In this document: piece after piece, positions 40,460 to 53,674 of the stretch
Numbering within the stretch: the first letter of the stretch is position 1
Layout of the letters: every line of letters starts with the position of its first letter
Source of the DNA: Patagioenas fasciata
Lineage: Eukaryota; Chordata; Aves; Columbiformes; Columbidae
Assembly (NCBI RefSeq): GCF_037038585.1
Contig: NC_092520.1
Coordinates: 2,447,001-2,511,000, forward strand
Direction of reading: 5' to 3'
DNA: 64,000 bases
Notes under the pieces: model-generated
Told to the model about the DNA's origin: nothing
Databases searched by the model: none
Seen by the model: the letters and a program-made list of their open reading frames with translations, nothing else
Position numbers and translations under genes: made by a program

Positions 40460-41796
40460 TATCCAACCACTATCAAACTAATGATTTTAAAGTCCGGTCA
40501 CACACTCACCACACCGGATTTCATTTTTTTCCTTATCGCCCGTCGGGATTTTCTTTGTTCCTGTTCATTACTCAGCCTCCTCGCGCCCATACATGAGCAA
40601 TAGAAAATTCATTTTCTTTATGGATGCTCTTGTCTGACTTTGAGCCTCATTTGCCCTTCTGAGTGTCCTTCTCTTGTGTTCTGCTCATTCCTTTCCTGGA
40701 TGTGTCAGCAGTTTCATCTGGGAAAGTGCCTTATTAGTTGGAAAGATGCTGGCTCTGCAATTCCCGATCTCTGTGTCCCCTACAAGATCATTCAGTCGCT
40801 CAAACCCAAATATTCTCAGCAGCCTCGTTGGGTTCAACCTTTTCTTGCCTTCTCGTGCGCATTTCAGTTTGGGGATCAACGTGTGGATGTGCAATCAGGG
40901 GCTGTGGGGCGAATGCTATCGGTGTTTTGGGGCTCTCATTTCCCAGAGGTGGCAATTTTTCACTCTCCTGACGTCTTGCTTAGAAACAAAATACCACTGA
41001 TGAGTATATATATATGTATGAAAGTACCTGTTCCAGATGCGGCTTCAATCAGATCCTGCTCGGTTTCTCTTGATGCGTGGAAACCAAAAATCACCAACCC
41101 TTGCCTTAGCTTCTCCTTTTCAGTTCTTTTCCAGGATCCCCGAAATCTTTCCTCATCCGCGTGGTTCCAGCTGACACCAAGTTGCTGCTCCCGGTACGCG
41201 CGGTTGCTTCTTTTGACCAAAGCGATGAGCCAATATTTGCGATGGTCTGTTGAAACAGATCGATGACAGACCGGTATTTCTCAGAGACCATCGTGCTGAT
41301 CCCTGGAGCGTGTTTGCAAAGGCTGTTTTTTGCCAAACACGGTCTGAAGCAACCAGCGGGCGACCATTTTGCTCACTATTCCAAGGTCATTATTTCTCCA
41401 TCATTGGCACTAAATACATGCACACGGACGCACAGAGATTTTCTGTGACTTGTTTCTCTGTGCTCGACTTTCTTGTGCTTTCCTCATGCTCTTCACTGAC
41501 TTTTCTGGCTCTGTCGGTAGGCGCAACTCTGTTCTCTGTGCTTTACACAGTTTCCCCTTCTACCAAAATAAAGCCCCATGTTCTGCGTTTGTGTTTGGCC
41601 CTTAGAAAGCTTTATTTTTTTTTACTCACATCTTTTTAGGTCTTTTAACCTTTTCATCCAAAAATTCCACCCAACAGCAGTGGGGATTTTTCGGATGAAT
41701 TCATAATCTGCTTCAGCCTTGTGTGCTCACTTTAGGGGAGATCGACCCAAATCTCCAAGTTTTTTGGTTGTGGACAGTTTGGTGAATGATGATATC
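40460..41796 (+). other. Probable intronic sequence, nothing recognised
   Basis: Single-copy by eye. An open frame of about 200 codons at 40640-41266 has no recognisable motif and no splice support; it looks like chance. Confidence 0.5.
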
Positions 41797-43060
41797 ACAG
41801 AATCACAGGATCCCAGAATGTCAGGGGTTGAAGGGACCTGGAAAGCTCATCCAGTGCAATCCCCCCATGGAGCAGGAACACCCAGCTGAGGTTCCACAGG
41901 AAGGTGTCCAGGCGGGTTTGAATGTCTGCGGAGAAGGAGACTCCACAACCTCCCTGGGCAGCCTGGGCCAGGCTCTGACACCCTCACCAGGAACAAGTTT
42001 CTTCTCAAATTTAAGTGGAACCTCCTGTGTTCCCGTTTGTACTCGTTACCCCTTGTCCTGTCATTGGTTGTCACCGAGAAGAGCCTGGCTCCATCCTCCT
42101 GACACTCCCCCTTTCCATCGTGATCCCCATGAATGAGTCCCCCCTCAGTGTCCTCTTCTCCAGCTCCAGAGCCCCAGCTCCCTCAGCCTTTCCTCACACG
42201 GGAGATGCTCCACTCCCTTCAGCATCTTGGTGGCTGCGCTGGACTCTCTCCAGCAGTTCCCTGTCCTTCTGGAACTGAGGGGCCACAACTGGACACAATA
42301 TTCCAGGGGTGGTCTCCCCAGGGCAGAGCAGAGGGGCAGGAGAACCTCTCTGACCTACTGACCACCCCCTTCTAACCCACCCCAGGTACCATTGGCCTTC
42401 CTGGCCACAAGGGCCCAGTGCTGGCTCACGTTCACCCTGCTGTCCCCAGGATCCCCGGGTCCCTTTCCCCTACACTGCTCTCTAATAGGTCATTCCCCAA
42501 CTTACACTGGAACCTGGGGTTGTTCCTGCCCAGATCCAAGACTCTACACTTGCCCTTGTTCTCTTTCATTCCATTTCTCCCCGCCCAACTCTCCAGCCTG
42601 TCCAGGTCTCTGATGGCAGCACAGCCTCTGGCGTGTCAGCCACTCCTCCCAGCTTGGTGTCCCCAGCAAACTTGCTGACAGTCACTCTGTTCCCTCATCC
42701 AAGTCATTGATGAATATATTGAATAATCCCGGCCCCAGCACTGCCCCCTGAGGCTCTGCACTGGATCCAGGCCTCAACTGGACTCTGCCCCATTGCCCAC
42801 GACTCTCTGGCTTCTTCCCTTCAGCCAGTTCCCAGTCCACCACACTACCCGCTCATCCAGACCGCACTCCCTCAGTTCAGCTGTGAGGATGCTGTGGGAC
42901 ACTCTGTCAAATCCCTTACTCAAGTCAAGGTAGATCACGTCCACCGCTCTGCCATCATCCATCCATCTTGTTCTGTCCCCATAAAAGTCAATGAGGTTGG
43001 TCAAGCACGACTTCCCCTTAGTGAAGCCATGTTGACTGCCCCTAATGTCCCCAATATCGT
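41797..43060 (-). mobile_element. CR1 LINE, subfamily A, longest RT remnant, antisense
   Basis: Begins (plus strand) cacagaatcacaggatccca and runs to about 43060. The reverse complement encodes the RT palm more completely than other copies: GFTKGKSCLTNLIDFYGDRT, then VIYLDLSKGFDRVSHSIL (motif A, where YLDLSKAFD is usual), then [20 protein letters not shown]. The catalytic FADD box (about 42655-42668) reads FAGD. The 5' edge is uncertain. Confidence 0.88.
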
Positions 43061-45183
43061 GGTAAACCAGCATCTGTATCTGTTCATGCCCATGATTTCC
43101 ATCTTGTCTGTAAACTGCGTGAGCGACGCCGTGATTTCCCACTTGGGATATGGCAAAAAAGATTGGTAATAATTTCTGTGATAGATAAATGAAATATTGG
43201 AAGACGCCGTTGCAGCGACTTTCCCCCTTCTCCACCATGAATTACCTTCTTGGATTCCTCCGTTGTGCCCTAGATGGAGGTTTTTATGTAAGTTTTGTAC
43301 AGCTTTTGAAAACAGCTCCAACTTATTCCGCTCACGTGGAAATGGCTCTCGCAGAGAGCGCTGCAGAGACTGTTCTGGTGTCGTACTCGTTTGGGTTTAC
43401 AATTCAGGCTTTGCCTTTGATCTGCGAAACTCTTGATTTGAATCTTATCTCCTTCCGAGACCTCTTTCCCCAGGCTGGTGCCGGCAGTCGGGATTAGTTG
43501 AGCTTTACTTTGTTGGCAATCTTGGTTTTAAATCTGAGAGGACTTCAGCAGGGTTTTTATTCCCAGGGCAGGGGGGAACATTGATTGTGGAATATGGTTT
43601 TTCTCAGCGTTATCAGGATTTTCTGCCTATCGACATAAGCTGTGGGGCTTATGGATCATGGAGTTTTCTTCCTACGTTGGCAACTGGAGGAAGCCGCATG
43701 TGCCTTCAGTGTTTTAGGTTTTATCCGACCTCCCTATGATTTTAGCTTTTTATTATTATTTCATATTTCTTGTTTTTTAATGTATTTTATATCAGCAAAA
43801 AATAATGAGGAAAACAACCCCTTATTTTTTAGCTTGTGGTTTTCCTTTCCCTGCTGAGATGCTGATAGGGAACCAGAAATTTGGACTGTCCTGAGGAAAC
43901 GGGCTCAGATCTTCGTCTTCAAAGTTCATCACTTGTTCTGATTTAACACGAAAACCAAATCAGAAAATCTGAAGGATTCAACGTGGCAACACGCGTTTTC
44001 TTGACAAATTCCAAAAAGTGTTTCACTGTCAGATTTAATAAATGTGAATGTTGCAGGTGTCAGATCTGGGGGGCTGTAGGAACATGGGCTGTTCTGGAGT
44101 GAAACCACTCATCTAGAAAGTTTGAATTATGCCCATTACTGTTATTTCTCGCTATGATACATCCATAGGAAGCAAATTATAAATCTGTAGCAGCCAGTGG
44201 GTATAAAATACTCATTTTCTTACTAGCAGCAATATAACTTCTCAAGCAATAAGTGCTACCTGAAGGGCTAACTGTAAATTCTTGTCGGTGCTAAAACAAT
44301 CTCGTTGATGATAAAAAGGACAACTCCAGTGCAAAAAACCTGGAAGACAAAGGGACCCTTTGCTGCCATCTCAGCAGAAAAAGAATCGTGACTGTCTTTC
44401 GTGACTGCAAATTCCTGAAGCGTTGGCACCCAAATCCAGAAATCCTGACGCTGTTCTTTGAAGGCAAGTTTTGTGTGGGTGTCTCGCTGTAATTTTAGCT
44501 CCTTCCCTTGATACAGCACAAACCCTCCCTCAACTGAAGCATTTGAGTGTCTCCTGATGGAAAATCTGGTGTGCTCCAGAGGTATCAGGATTTCTATGAA
44601 ATAGCATTTATGTGCTAAAACCACCGCAATTATTACTATGACTTCGTTCTCAGACTGTCGGAATCACTTACAAACTGTAGTGAACAAAACGGTGCTTTTC
44701 GAGGTAGAGAAGTGGCGCGTAACCCAGTTTCCCGTCTCTAAAATGTGCGTCAGATGGGCTTAACGCCTGGTTTTGTCGCTGGCTTAGGCGGGTGCAAACC
44801 CTCGGTGCTGCACGGGATGTAGTTCTGTTCTTTCTCCTGCCACAATAATGTGCTGAAGACATTGTTTTGTGAGATACTGATGATACTGATATATATTTAT
44901 ATATATATCTTCTACTTGAATCTGCTCAATCCTCTGGTGTGAGCTTGTGCTTGGGAACACGTGGCCAAGGATAAGGGAGGGAAGTTGAGACCCTGTCTTC
45001 TGGTAGCGCCATGAGCTTATTGACTTAAATGACCGTAAATGTGGTTTTAGGAACTGAAACAGCATCCTCAGGGTGTACTTTTACTGTGTGTTTGAGGTAA
45101 TGGAACCGGCCCACATCCTACACCATCTGTGATGCTCGTCTGACTGCGTGATGAGCTGATTCAACACATTGAGCTGGCAGGAA
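43061..45183 (+). other. Probable intronic sequence, nothing recognised
   Basis: An open frame of 102 codons at 43189-43497 has no recognisable domain. The rest is AT-rich single-copy sequence with a short (TA)n tract at about 44888-44910. Confidence 0.5.
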
Positions 45184-45830
45184 AATAACCTACAGGAGAA
45201 CCTTGGGAATAACCTACATGAAAATCTTGCAAATAACTTACAGGAAAACTTTGGGAATAACCTACAGGAAAAGCTTGCAAATCACAGAATCCCAGAATGT
45301 CAGGGGTGGAAGGGCCCTGGAAAGCTCATCCAGTGCAATCCCCCCATGGAGCAGGAACACCCAGCTGAGGTTCCACAGGAAGGTGTCCAGGCGGGTTTGA
45401 ATGTCTGCAGAGAAGGAGACTCCACAACCTCCCTGGGCAGCCTGGGCCAGGCTCTGACACCCTCACCAGGAACAAGTTTCTTCTCAAATGTAAGTGGAAC
45501 CTCCTGTGTTGCAGTTTGAACCCATTGCCCCTTGTCCTATCACTGGTTGTCACCGAGAAGAGCCTGGCTCCATCCTCCTGACACTGCCCCTTTCTATATC
45601 TGTAAACATGAATGAGGTCACCCCTCAGTCTCCTCTTGTCCAGCTCCAGAGCCCCAGCTCCCTCAGCCTTTCCTCACACGGGAGATGCTCCACTCCCTTC
45701 AGCATCTTGGTGGCTGCGCTGGACTGGACACAATAACCTACAGGAAGACCTGGCAAATAACCTATAGGGAAACTTTGCAAATAACCCACATGAACACCTT
45801 GCAAATAACCAAGAAAAAACTTGCAAAGCA
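45184..45830. repeat. 24-bp minisatellite split by a CR1
   Basis: Unit aataacctacaggaaaacct followed by tgca or tggg. Four units lie left of the CR1 (45184-45282), alternating tggg and tgca endings, and about four right of it (45732-45830). Because the unit is a multiple of three it reads as an octapeptide NNLQENLG repeat, which is not taken as coding. Confidence 0.88.
45283..45731 (-). mobile_element. CR1 LINE, subfamily A, inserted within the minisatellite
   Basis: Begins (plus strand) cacagaatcccagaatgtca. Near its 5' end it has an internal deletion of about 46 bp joining ggact to ggacacaat, so that tctctccagcagttccc and following bases are missing. It then stops at cacaat and the 24-bp array resumes. 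Confidence 0.9.
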
Positions 45831-47914
45831 TAAATTGGTAGGGGAAGAATAAGCTCAGGGCTGATGCCTGACATCTTCTGGGACTTCTAGCAGGACAACT
45901 CCTGTTTGTTTTTTTTTTTTAAATGTTATAGCAATGTGGTGGTTTTTTTGCTGGCTTGAGGCATTGAGTTGGACACCAGCACCTGACTTGATCTTCTCAT
46001 TTAGTAAAGAGGGAGCGAAGAAAAGATCTGGTGATTAAATTGATTCAAGATGTGTTCTCAAGACAAAACAGAGATGCTTTGTTGGAGATTGATAGTCTCT
46101 GCAAATTGTTTTCTATTGAGATAATTTAATGGGAGTATCCATTTGAAGATCACTGGGGAGTATCCCGAGTCTGTTCCTGGGACTGAGAGTGGAAATCTGG
46201 TTGAACTGGAGCAGCTTGCTGGGAGTTTTGCTTCCTCCGAGGTGGTAACAGTAAAAATGATCAGTAACATGAGAGATTCTCAACCCCCCGGCGTTTTCCA
46301 CCCATTTCAAGTAGCCTGAGCATGGTAAGAAATACCAAAAATTGGGCAGCACCTGGGAAAACAGAAACTCTGTAGGGGATTCAGAGTTTTATACTAAACC
46401 TCCCCAAAAATACCTTTATCAATGAGGACATTGTTCCTGGCTTTGCCTTTTGTGTTTGTTGTATTGAATATCTCCTATTTAGGGGAGAAAAATCCACTGC
46501 TGCCACAAATAGCGTTTGAGATTTGTTACTTATGTATAATTAACCCTGAGCATTTCTTCCCAATTCGTGTCATTTCCGTATTTGTAGGCAACATAGAAGA
46601 GCAATTAAAACTAGGAAACGAAGACAAGGTGTTATGGGATAACCCAGGGAAGTTAGATAGCTGGGAGCCTTTAGAAATAGTTTATTGAGGAGAACTATCC
46701 CTCTAATTTCAGAAGACAAAAGCGTGCAGGTACTTTATTTTTAAAACCAGTTCTGTTTTCCAGAGCGCCTGGAAAGTCAAGCTTAACCGTTAAATTCCCG
46801 CTCTTTCAGCATTTAGTTTTAGAAGGATTTGTTTGTGCCTGTAATACATATTAATAACAAAATAACATTAATAACACACCCTCAGTATTTTCTTCTCACG
46901 TCCTAAAATGAAGAGGAAGACGAAAAGACTACATTCAAAAATAAATTTGGGATAATCTGCGAGGATGGGCATGAAAATATCTCTGCTCTAAATACACGTT
47001 TGTTGCCGCGGGAGGAAAGGCCGTGTGTTGTAATCTTCATTTTCGTGCCCTGATTGTAGTTCAAATCCTAAAATTAATTCTGAATTTCCTTAACTTTGCC
47101 TGTTTTTAGAATGGTTGCACTGTATATCTCTAATATACTTGACCAGAAGTGGCTGGTTTTTATCTTCACGTCGATTTTCATCTGGGCGACTGTCTTCAAG
47201 GCAACGATAGTGTGATATATTCCTATTTTCTGAAACAGTTTGAAGTGTCGTGTAGCGACTGATGAATGAAGTCGCATATTTTTAGACTAAAAGCATATTA
47301 CAGGTTAGCAAAGGATAAACTGAAATTCGCAGAGAATGTTCAAATTCGGTTTTTCTCTTTAGGAAGTCTTGAATGTGCTGCATTTTTACTATGTTTTCCA
47401 CATTTACTAGGAAAATCAGTACAGTAAAACCCCTGTATTCATGTCTACTGTTGTGACACAGATTTTTAGTCCAGCCATATAGCAATAAGTTCTATTTTTG
47501 GGGGGATTCTTTTAGCAGAACACAATGGGAGCGATAACGTGTGAAGGTCCACGCCGCAATTTTATAGCAACTGCCATGAAAAAACCTGCTATAAACTACC
47601 ATTTATTTGAACCTCGTTGCAGAAGTCGTCTGCAACAATAGCTCTAATAAAGCTATTTATTTGATAAGGGTTGTTTAAATAGGGCGTTTGTCTTAATAAC
47701 GGCGTAATCGGCAGGATGCGAATTGCAGTGATTTGATTCTCGGGGAAATAACGACACGTGTTTGGACTTGCAGGACTCTTGTGGTGGATTTTGGTGGTGG
47801 GTTGTGGACCCTTCATCCTTCAGTAGCCCTGGGTGATGAGTTTTGAGTCCTTCTTAACTGGATGAGAACCTGTCATTAAAGGTCATAGACATCGTTGTGT
47901 TTGTATGTGTTTTC
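45831..47914 (+). other. Probable intronic sequence, nothing recognised
   Basis: AT-rich, CR1-free, no exon seen. An 88-codon frame at 46422-46688 has a hydrophobic start but no family resemblance. Confidence 0.5.
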
Positions 47915-48207
47915 CCCTTCCCTTCCCTTCCCTTCCCTTCCCTTCCCTTCCCTTCCCTTCCCTTCCCTTCCCTTCCCTTCCCTTCCCTTCCCTTCCCTTC
48001 CCTTCCCTTCCCTTCCCTTCCCTTCCCTTCCCTTCCCTTCCCTTCCCTTCCCTTCCCTTCCCTTCCCTTCCCTTCCCTTCCCTTCCCTTCCCTTCCCTTC
48101 CCTTCCCTTCCCTTCCCTTCCCTTCCCTTCCCTTCCCTTCCCTTCCCTTCCCTTCCCTTCCCTTCCCTTCCCTTCCCTTCCCTTCCCTTCCCTTCCCTTC
48201 CCTTCCC
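47915..48207. repeat. (CCCTT)58 pentanucleotide microsatellite
   Basis: About 58 essentially perfect copies of CCCTT (AAGGG on the minus strand) over 290 bp. Open frames in three plus frames and one minus frame are by-products. The perfection implies recent expansion, or a collapsed or polymorphic locus. Confidence 0.97.
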
Positions 48208-48894
48208 CCTTCTCAAAACTTAGGTCTCTTAAAAGCCATAGATCAGGAAAGCTATGAAAATCTGTTTTTCAGAGGTAATTGTATACAATAAACATCTCTT
48301 AAAAATATCTTCATATAAGAACACCGAGAGACAACCCAACCTCAAATAAAGCTGTGCTTAAAGACTTGAACTCAGCCTAGTTAGCGCAGATCTACTTTGC
48401 AAGCTACTTTCACCTTAATATTAAGTTAATAATATCTAAATGGGCTGCTGGTTTATTTCTTCACTAAGAAATTAAATCAAGTTGACTGTGCTCAAATTCC
48501 TGGTCGCAAATTAAGTAGCGGAAGAAGTGACCCGTGTCCCGTGGTGCCCGCGGACCCGAGCGGTGCGGAAACCTCTGGGGACGGATCGGCAAACGAAGCC
48601 CTTCTTTAAACTGCGGCCCAGCAAACTGTGACTTCTGAGGCATTTTAGTACCGAGAAAATTGGCGGTATATTAGGATATAAATATGATATTAGTCACTGT
48701 TGAAGGTAAGAGTTGCAAGTTGTACCTACAGAATGAGGCAGAAGGCAAATACATAACTTCTTTTTTTAGGTTTATAAGGAACAAAATATTTAGAAGAGAA
48801 CAAATCTCATTTATTTGGTGAATTTTATATTGTGTGTGATTTCCATTTCAACATCTTGAAATAGCCCTTGGATACATTGTAGGGGAACGGAAGA
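48208..48894 (+). other. Probable intronic sequence between microsatellite and CR1
   Basis: AT-rich with a small CpG-containing stretch at about 48530-48600. No gene seen. Confidence 0.5.
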
Positions 48895-49571
48895 AACACG
48901 ATACGGGGGTACTAACGGACAGGAAGCTCAACAGGAGCCAACAGTGTGCCCAGGTGGCCAAGAAGGTCAGTGGTGTCCTGTCCTGTATCCAAACCAGCGT
49001 GGTCAGCAGGACAAGGGCAGTGATCCTTCCCCTGTGCTCTGCATTGGGGAGGCCACACCTGGAATGTTGTGTTCAGTTCTGGGCCCCTCAGGTCAGGAAA
49101 GAGATTGAAGTGCTGGAGCGGGTCCAGAGAAGAGCAACAAGACTGGGGAAGGGACTTGAACACAAGCCCTATGGGGAGAGGCTGAGGGAGCTGGGCTTGT
49201 TCAGTCTGGAGCAGAGGAGGCTTAGAGGTGAGCTCAGCACTCTCTAGAACGACCTGAAGGGCAGTTCTAGCCAGGGAGGGATTGGGCTCTTCTCCCAGGC
49301 AGTCAGCAATAGGACAAGGGGGCAGGGGCTTCAACTCTGCCAGGGGAAATTGAGGCTGGAGATGAGAAAGCAATTCTGTGCAGAGAGAGTGGTCAGCATT
49401 GGAATGGCTGCCCAGGGAGGTGCTGGACTCACCGGCCCTGGAGGTTTGTAAACTGAGATTGGCCATGGCACTTAGTGCCGTGATCTGGTCAATGGACTGG
49501 AGTTGGACCAAGGGTTGGACTGGATGATCTCTGAGGTCTTTTCCAACCCAGTCCATTCTGTGATGCTGTGA
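48895..49571 (+). mobile_element. CR1 LINE, subfamily C
   Basis: Runs from gggggtactaacggacagga to ccattctgtgatgctgtga. Nearly identical to 35157-35800, but it contains the 24-bp segment acttagtgccgtgatctggt... that the other copy has lost. It retains the ORF2 C-terminal reading [19 protein letters not shown]. Confidence 0.9.
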
Positions 49572-50744
49572 AAATGGTTCAAGAACTAGAAAAAACTCGG
49601 CACAGAGAAGCCTGGAGCTAAATCTGTTTAGCTTATCAGTGTCCTCCTGTTTGTCTGAGGAAGTTGTACCTAAAATTAATGTTTTAAAGGGGAAATCAGG
49701 CAGTTCAGAACTGAGGCACGGCATGGAGCACCCCTTGTAATGGCTGATGGAAGGAAAAAACACGTTTATATCTCTAGAAATTCCCCTGTTTGATCACTTT
49801 TCTTTTAAAGCTATCGGCCAATGTTCTTCCTGAGCATTCGCTTCAATTTGTGGGTGATATTTAATAACACGCGGTAGGCAGGAGGGGAATTATGGCGAAG
49901 CCGCGGTCTCTTCTTGGCCTTTAAATTGATGAAAATATGAACGCATCTTTTTGGTTTTAATCTGGGCTGAAAGAATTCCGTGTGTTACAGAGGTTGTGGT
50001 AGGAGGTGATGGAGTTTGCTAATTGAAACGTTGGTTTCTACTTAACGGACCGACCTTCGCATTAAAATTACCACCTCGTTCTCGTGGACGATTTCTGTAC
50101 GGGATGGTTTTGGGTTATGGCTCAAATGAACCACGAGCTGAAGATGAACCCTAAAAATGCCGTAGAGCTCGTGGTGACTGTAGGAATAGGATGGAGATAA
50201 GGCTAAAAGCCTTATATTTATGATAAGGAATCTGTAATATAATAATACAGAGCTGTGTTATTTTGGAATGTGATGATGCTCATAGGTTGGTGGCCGGTGA
50301 CCTCAATTTGGGATCAGCTGAGGGTATTTATGAAACACAGGAGATCTGTCGTGGTCATCGCCGTTCACCAAGGTACCGGTCGGACTTTATTTGTAGCGAT
50401 TTTCACAAAATAGGCCACGTGCATCGATCATCGTCTGCATCTCAAACCTATTTCTGTCAGTTCCGCCTCGCAATCAAAACTGCTGGTTTGAGGGATATTT
50501 GAAGTGATCTAAGAATATTTCAGATGGATCGTCAAGTGCTAAATAAATTATAGGAAAGCTGAGATCCTGGCGGGCGTTTGGATGACGGGAGCAAGACTGA
50601 TGGTTTTTGACCTGTTTCCTGAACGATGGGACACGATTGATCAAAGCAAAAAAAAAATGGGCTCAGTGGCTTCTTTGTACCAAAACTTTTTAAGAGCTGA
50701 AAATAAAGAGCTGAAATAAGAGATTTAGGACTTAGGGAAGAATC
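49572..50744 (+). other. Probable intronic sequence, nothing recognised
   Basis: AT-rich, single-copy by eye, without exons or CR1. Confidence 0.5.
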
Positions 50745-51012
<268 letters not shown>

Positions 51013-53674
51013 TCTCTGTTTCTTGCAATTTCTGCCCATGTTTGCCCCTAAAATAGGGATTTAGGAGTTTGTTTCCATACCTGCTTCTCAATCAGGGAAA
51101 GAAATTTAGGATTTCCTAATGTTCCAGCATTGCCTGTGGCAGTGACAAATAGATGTGATGGTCTAATTCTTGGTGTGGCATAAACACACCGAAACAGTGT
51201 AATTTAAATAAAAAATATTCAACAAAAAGGTCATGTTTTGTTGCACAAGTGCGAAGGCGGAGCGAGGAGTGTGAGAAATTAATTACGGGGCCTCGTTACA
51301 CAGCAAAGGCACCGAGGTCCAAGGAGTTCAGTGTTTTTAAGGAAAATATATGGTTGTGAATATCATGTTTTTTTCTTGAGATGGCTGAGATGTGTCCTTG
51401 TGTCTTCTACACCTCTTCGTATCTTCAGTACAAAGCTCTCTTGACCACAGACGTGATTGTCAAGTCTTAACATCTAAATCACAGAATTATTATGAAATTA
51501 AATGAAATATTAATTTTAAAATATCCCATACTATCAGGTCTGGAATCTATTTTTGTTGTGTGGCTTTGCAATCTTAGGCGTATATTTGTGCCAAGCTTTA
51601 ATAAACCTCTAATATGTGAAATACAACTTGATAAGATGGAACCATGGTGATTGTTAGGACTTTAAATGGGCAACACAGACCTCTAACATAGTTTTGAGGT
51701 GGATACTATTCATGCAACTTGTATGTTGGATGCGACTCCTATTTGATGTTTCTTCTTTATTTTATTTGACGTTGGAAGACGCTGAGATTGGAAAAATCCT
51801 GATTTTTGAGTACCCAAGACCATGATAGTGGGGATTCGCAAAGGGACGGAATAGAGCTCCTGTTGCTGGCACAACAGGGCTGAGAGGAGTAGGATCGTTA
51901 AATATTCTGTGTTTAATTGTGCAAATTAACCGGTGAAAGCTGCAGTTTCCAGAGGGCTGTAATTTGGCCCATTAGGGGTGATTTTTACAGCCATAGTTAA
52001 ACACATGTCTTTAATGTCTATTGACTTTGCCTCACCTTTTGACCAACCCCTGTAACCACATTTTGAATAGAAAATATTGGATATATAATGATACATATAT
52101 ATAAAAAATAATAATAACTTTTTCTAGTATATATATATATTTTTTTTTTCTGTTGCCTCTGTACAACATTATCCTTGACAAGCATCACCCAACATTAAAG
52201 ATACTGCGTTGACTAATCTGACATTGCCGGCTACGATGGGCTTTCATTTATCTCAACTAAAATATAGCTGTGTATAAGAATAATTTCCTATAATTTCTAT
52301 AATTTGTCCTTCACCGGTTTTTGAGTTTAACTATATATCTGCAAATATTAATACATGCACAACCCAGCTCTTGGGAGTGGCCTAAGCCTTATATAGACAC
52401 ACACATATATATATATATATATATGTATAGGATTAGGCCTTAAAAAGATGAGCTTGGATTTGAAAAGCGGGCCACGGTCACTTCAGTGCCCGTCACACTT
52501 TAGTGATTCTGTTGCCAAATAGGTCAGAGAGAAGGGAAATTAATGTGATTTCATATTGTTGACGTGATTTAACTTGGTTGACGGAACATCTTAAAATACA
52601 CTGGAAAGTACCTCCTTAAAAATAATACAGATGTGTTCACTCAATACCAATACAGGAGGTTGGTTTTATAAAAAAAAAGGAAGATAATTTAAACCAATTT
52701 GGGAAAAAACGGGAATAACGACGTGCAAATTGTGATCGCTTACAACCACTCGTTTCGCTCCAAGCGTCGGTTTGCGTTTTCATCTCTTCTAAATTGTTGG
52801 ATATCGCAAAGAAACGTCGCCCCCTGGGAAGAAATCAAAAAGAATCCTGCTATTGACTTAATTAGATACAAATTTGAGTGTTGGTTTTTTATTTTTAACG
52901 AAGATTAAACGATCTATTCAACTATTTCAGGCTCTACTTGAGAGATACACACCTGGCTCTGGCTTGCGGAGGGTTTTCCTCATTAATTAAGAGCACTTGC
53001 CTTGTGTTATTACTTAATTGGGTGTCACGGGGAACCTGAGGAGACAATGAAATGGTCTTAATTGCATACAAACTAAATGACGATGCTTCACGGACTGGAG
53101 TGTTCCACGCTGCGACCCCCAGCTCGTTATCGTCTACTAATAACCGGAGTATTGCTCAGGAAGAAAACGGCGCCTACTTGATTCCGTCGAGTGTTAATGA
53201 AGCACTTTTTCTTTCCTATACTTGTCTTTTTTTTTGCTATTCTGCTTCTATTTCCTTTTGGGAGGGTGGAAATGAGACTAAAATAATGATAAAACCCCTC
53301 TTTGCCGTGTCACGTCTGTGCTCGTCGTTCCCAAGCAGCAGGTAGATGTGGCAAGGCCATGAATTATGGATGGAGTTGTGTAGCCCATGGAACGCTGAAG
53401 GTCTACAGTGAATTTAACCGCTTGTACTCAGCACTAAACTACCTATGGGGTTGAAAAAAGACCCCAAAATTCACATTTTCAGTGCTTATGCAGCCACAGT
53501 AACAACTTCCTTCCTTTTCCCCCCATTTCGCCTTAAACAACAGAATTTTTTGGGCTAAGCCCAAATGCTTATTTTCTATTTTCCAATAGTTTCCAAGCTC
53601 TGCTTGGGACATTAGTCCTGAATAATTGCATTTAAAACTTAGTATACAACATTTCTTTTATGAGGACATAACAA
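51013..53674 (+). other. Probable intronic sequence, AT-rich
   Basis: Contains (TA)n tracts at about 52125-52141 and 52405-52424, the latter following cacacaca. No CR1 or exon. Small ORFs at 52699-52908 and 53052-53345 are without recognisable domains. Confidence 0.55.

Noticed and set aside
41797-43238. Endogenous retrovirus
   Set aside because: The reverse-transcriptase-like reading matches non-LTR CR1 ([24 protein letters not shown]) and ends in the CR1 tail; no LTR, gag, protease or primer-binding site seen.
45184-45519. Octapeptide-repeat protein (NNLQENLG)
   Set aside because: The frame exists only because the minisatellite unit is 24 bp, and it runs straight into an antisense CR1.
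47854-48291. Open frames reading as FPSLP or GREGK repeats
   Set aside because: Produced by the (CCCTT)n microsatellite in several frames on both strands; no independent coding evidence.
48912-49763. 283-codon minus-strand open frame
   Set aside because: Antisense of a CR1 subfamily C copy; the sense strand gives the recognisable ORF2 product.
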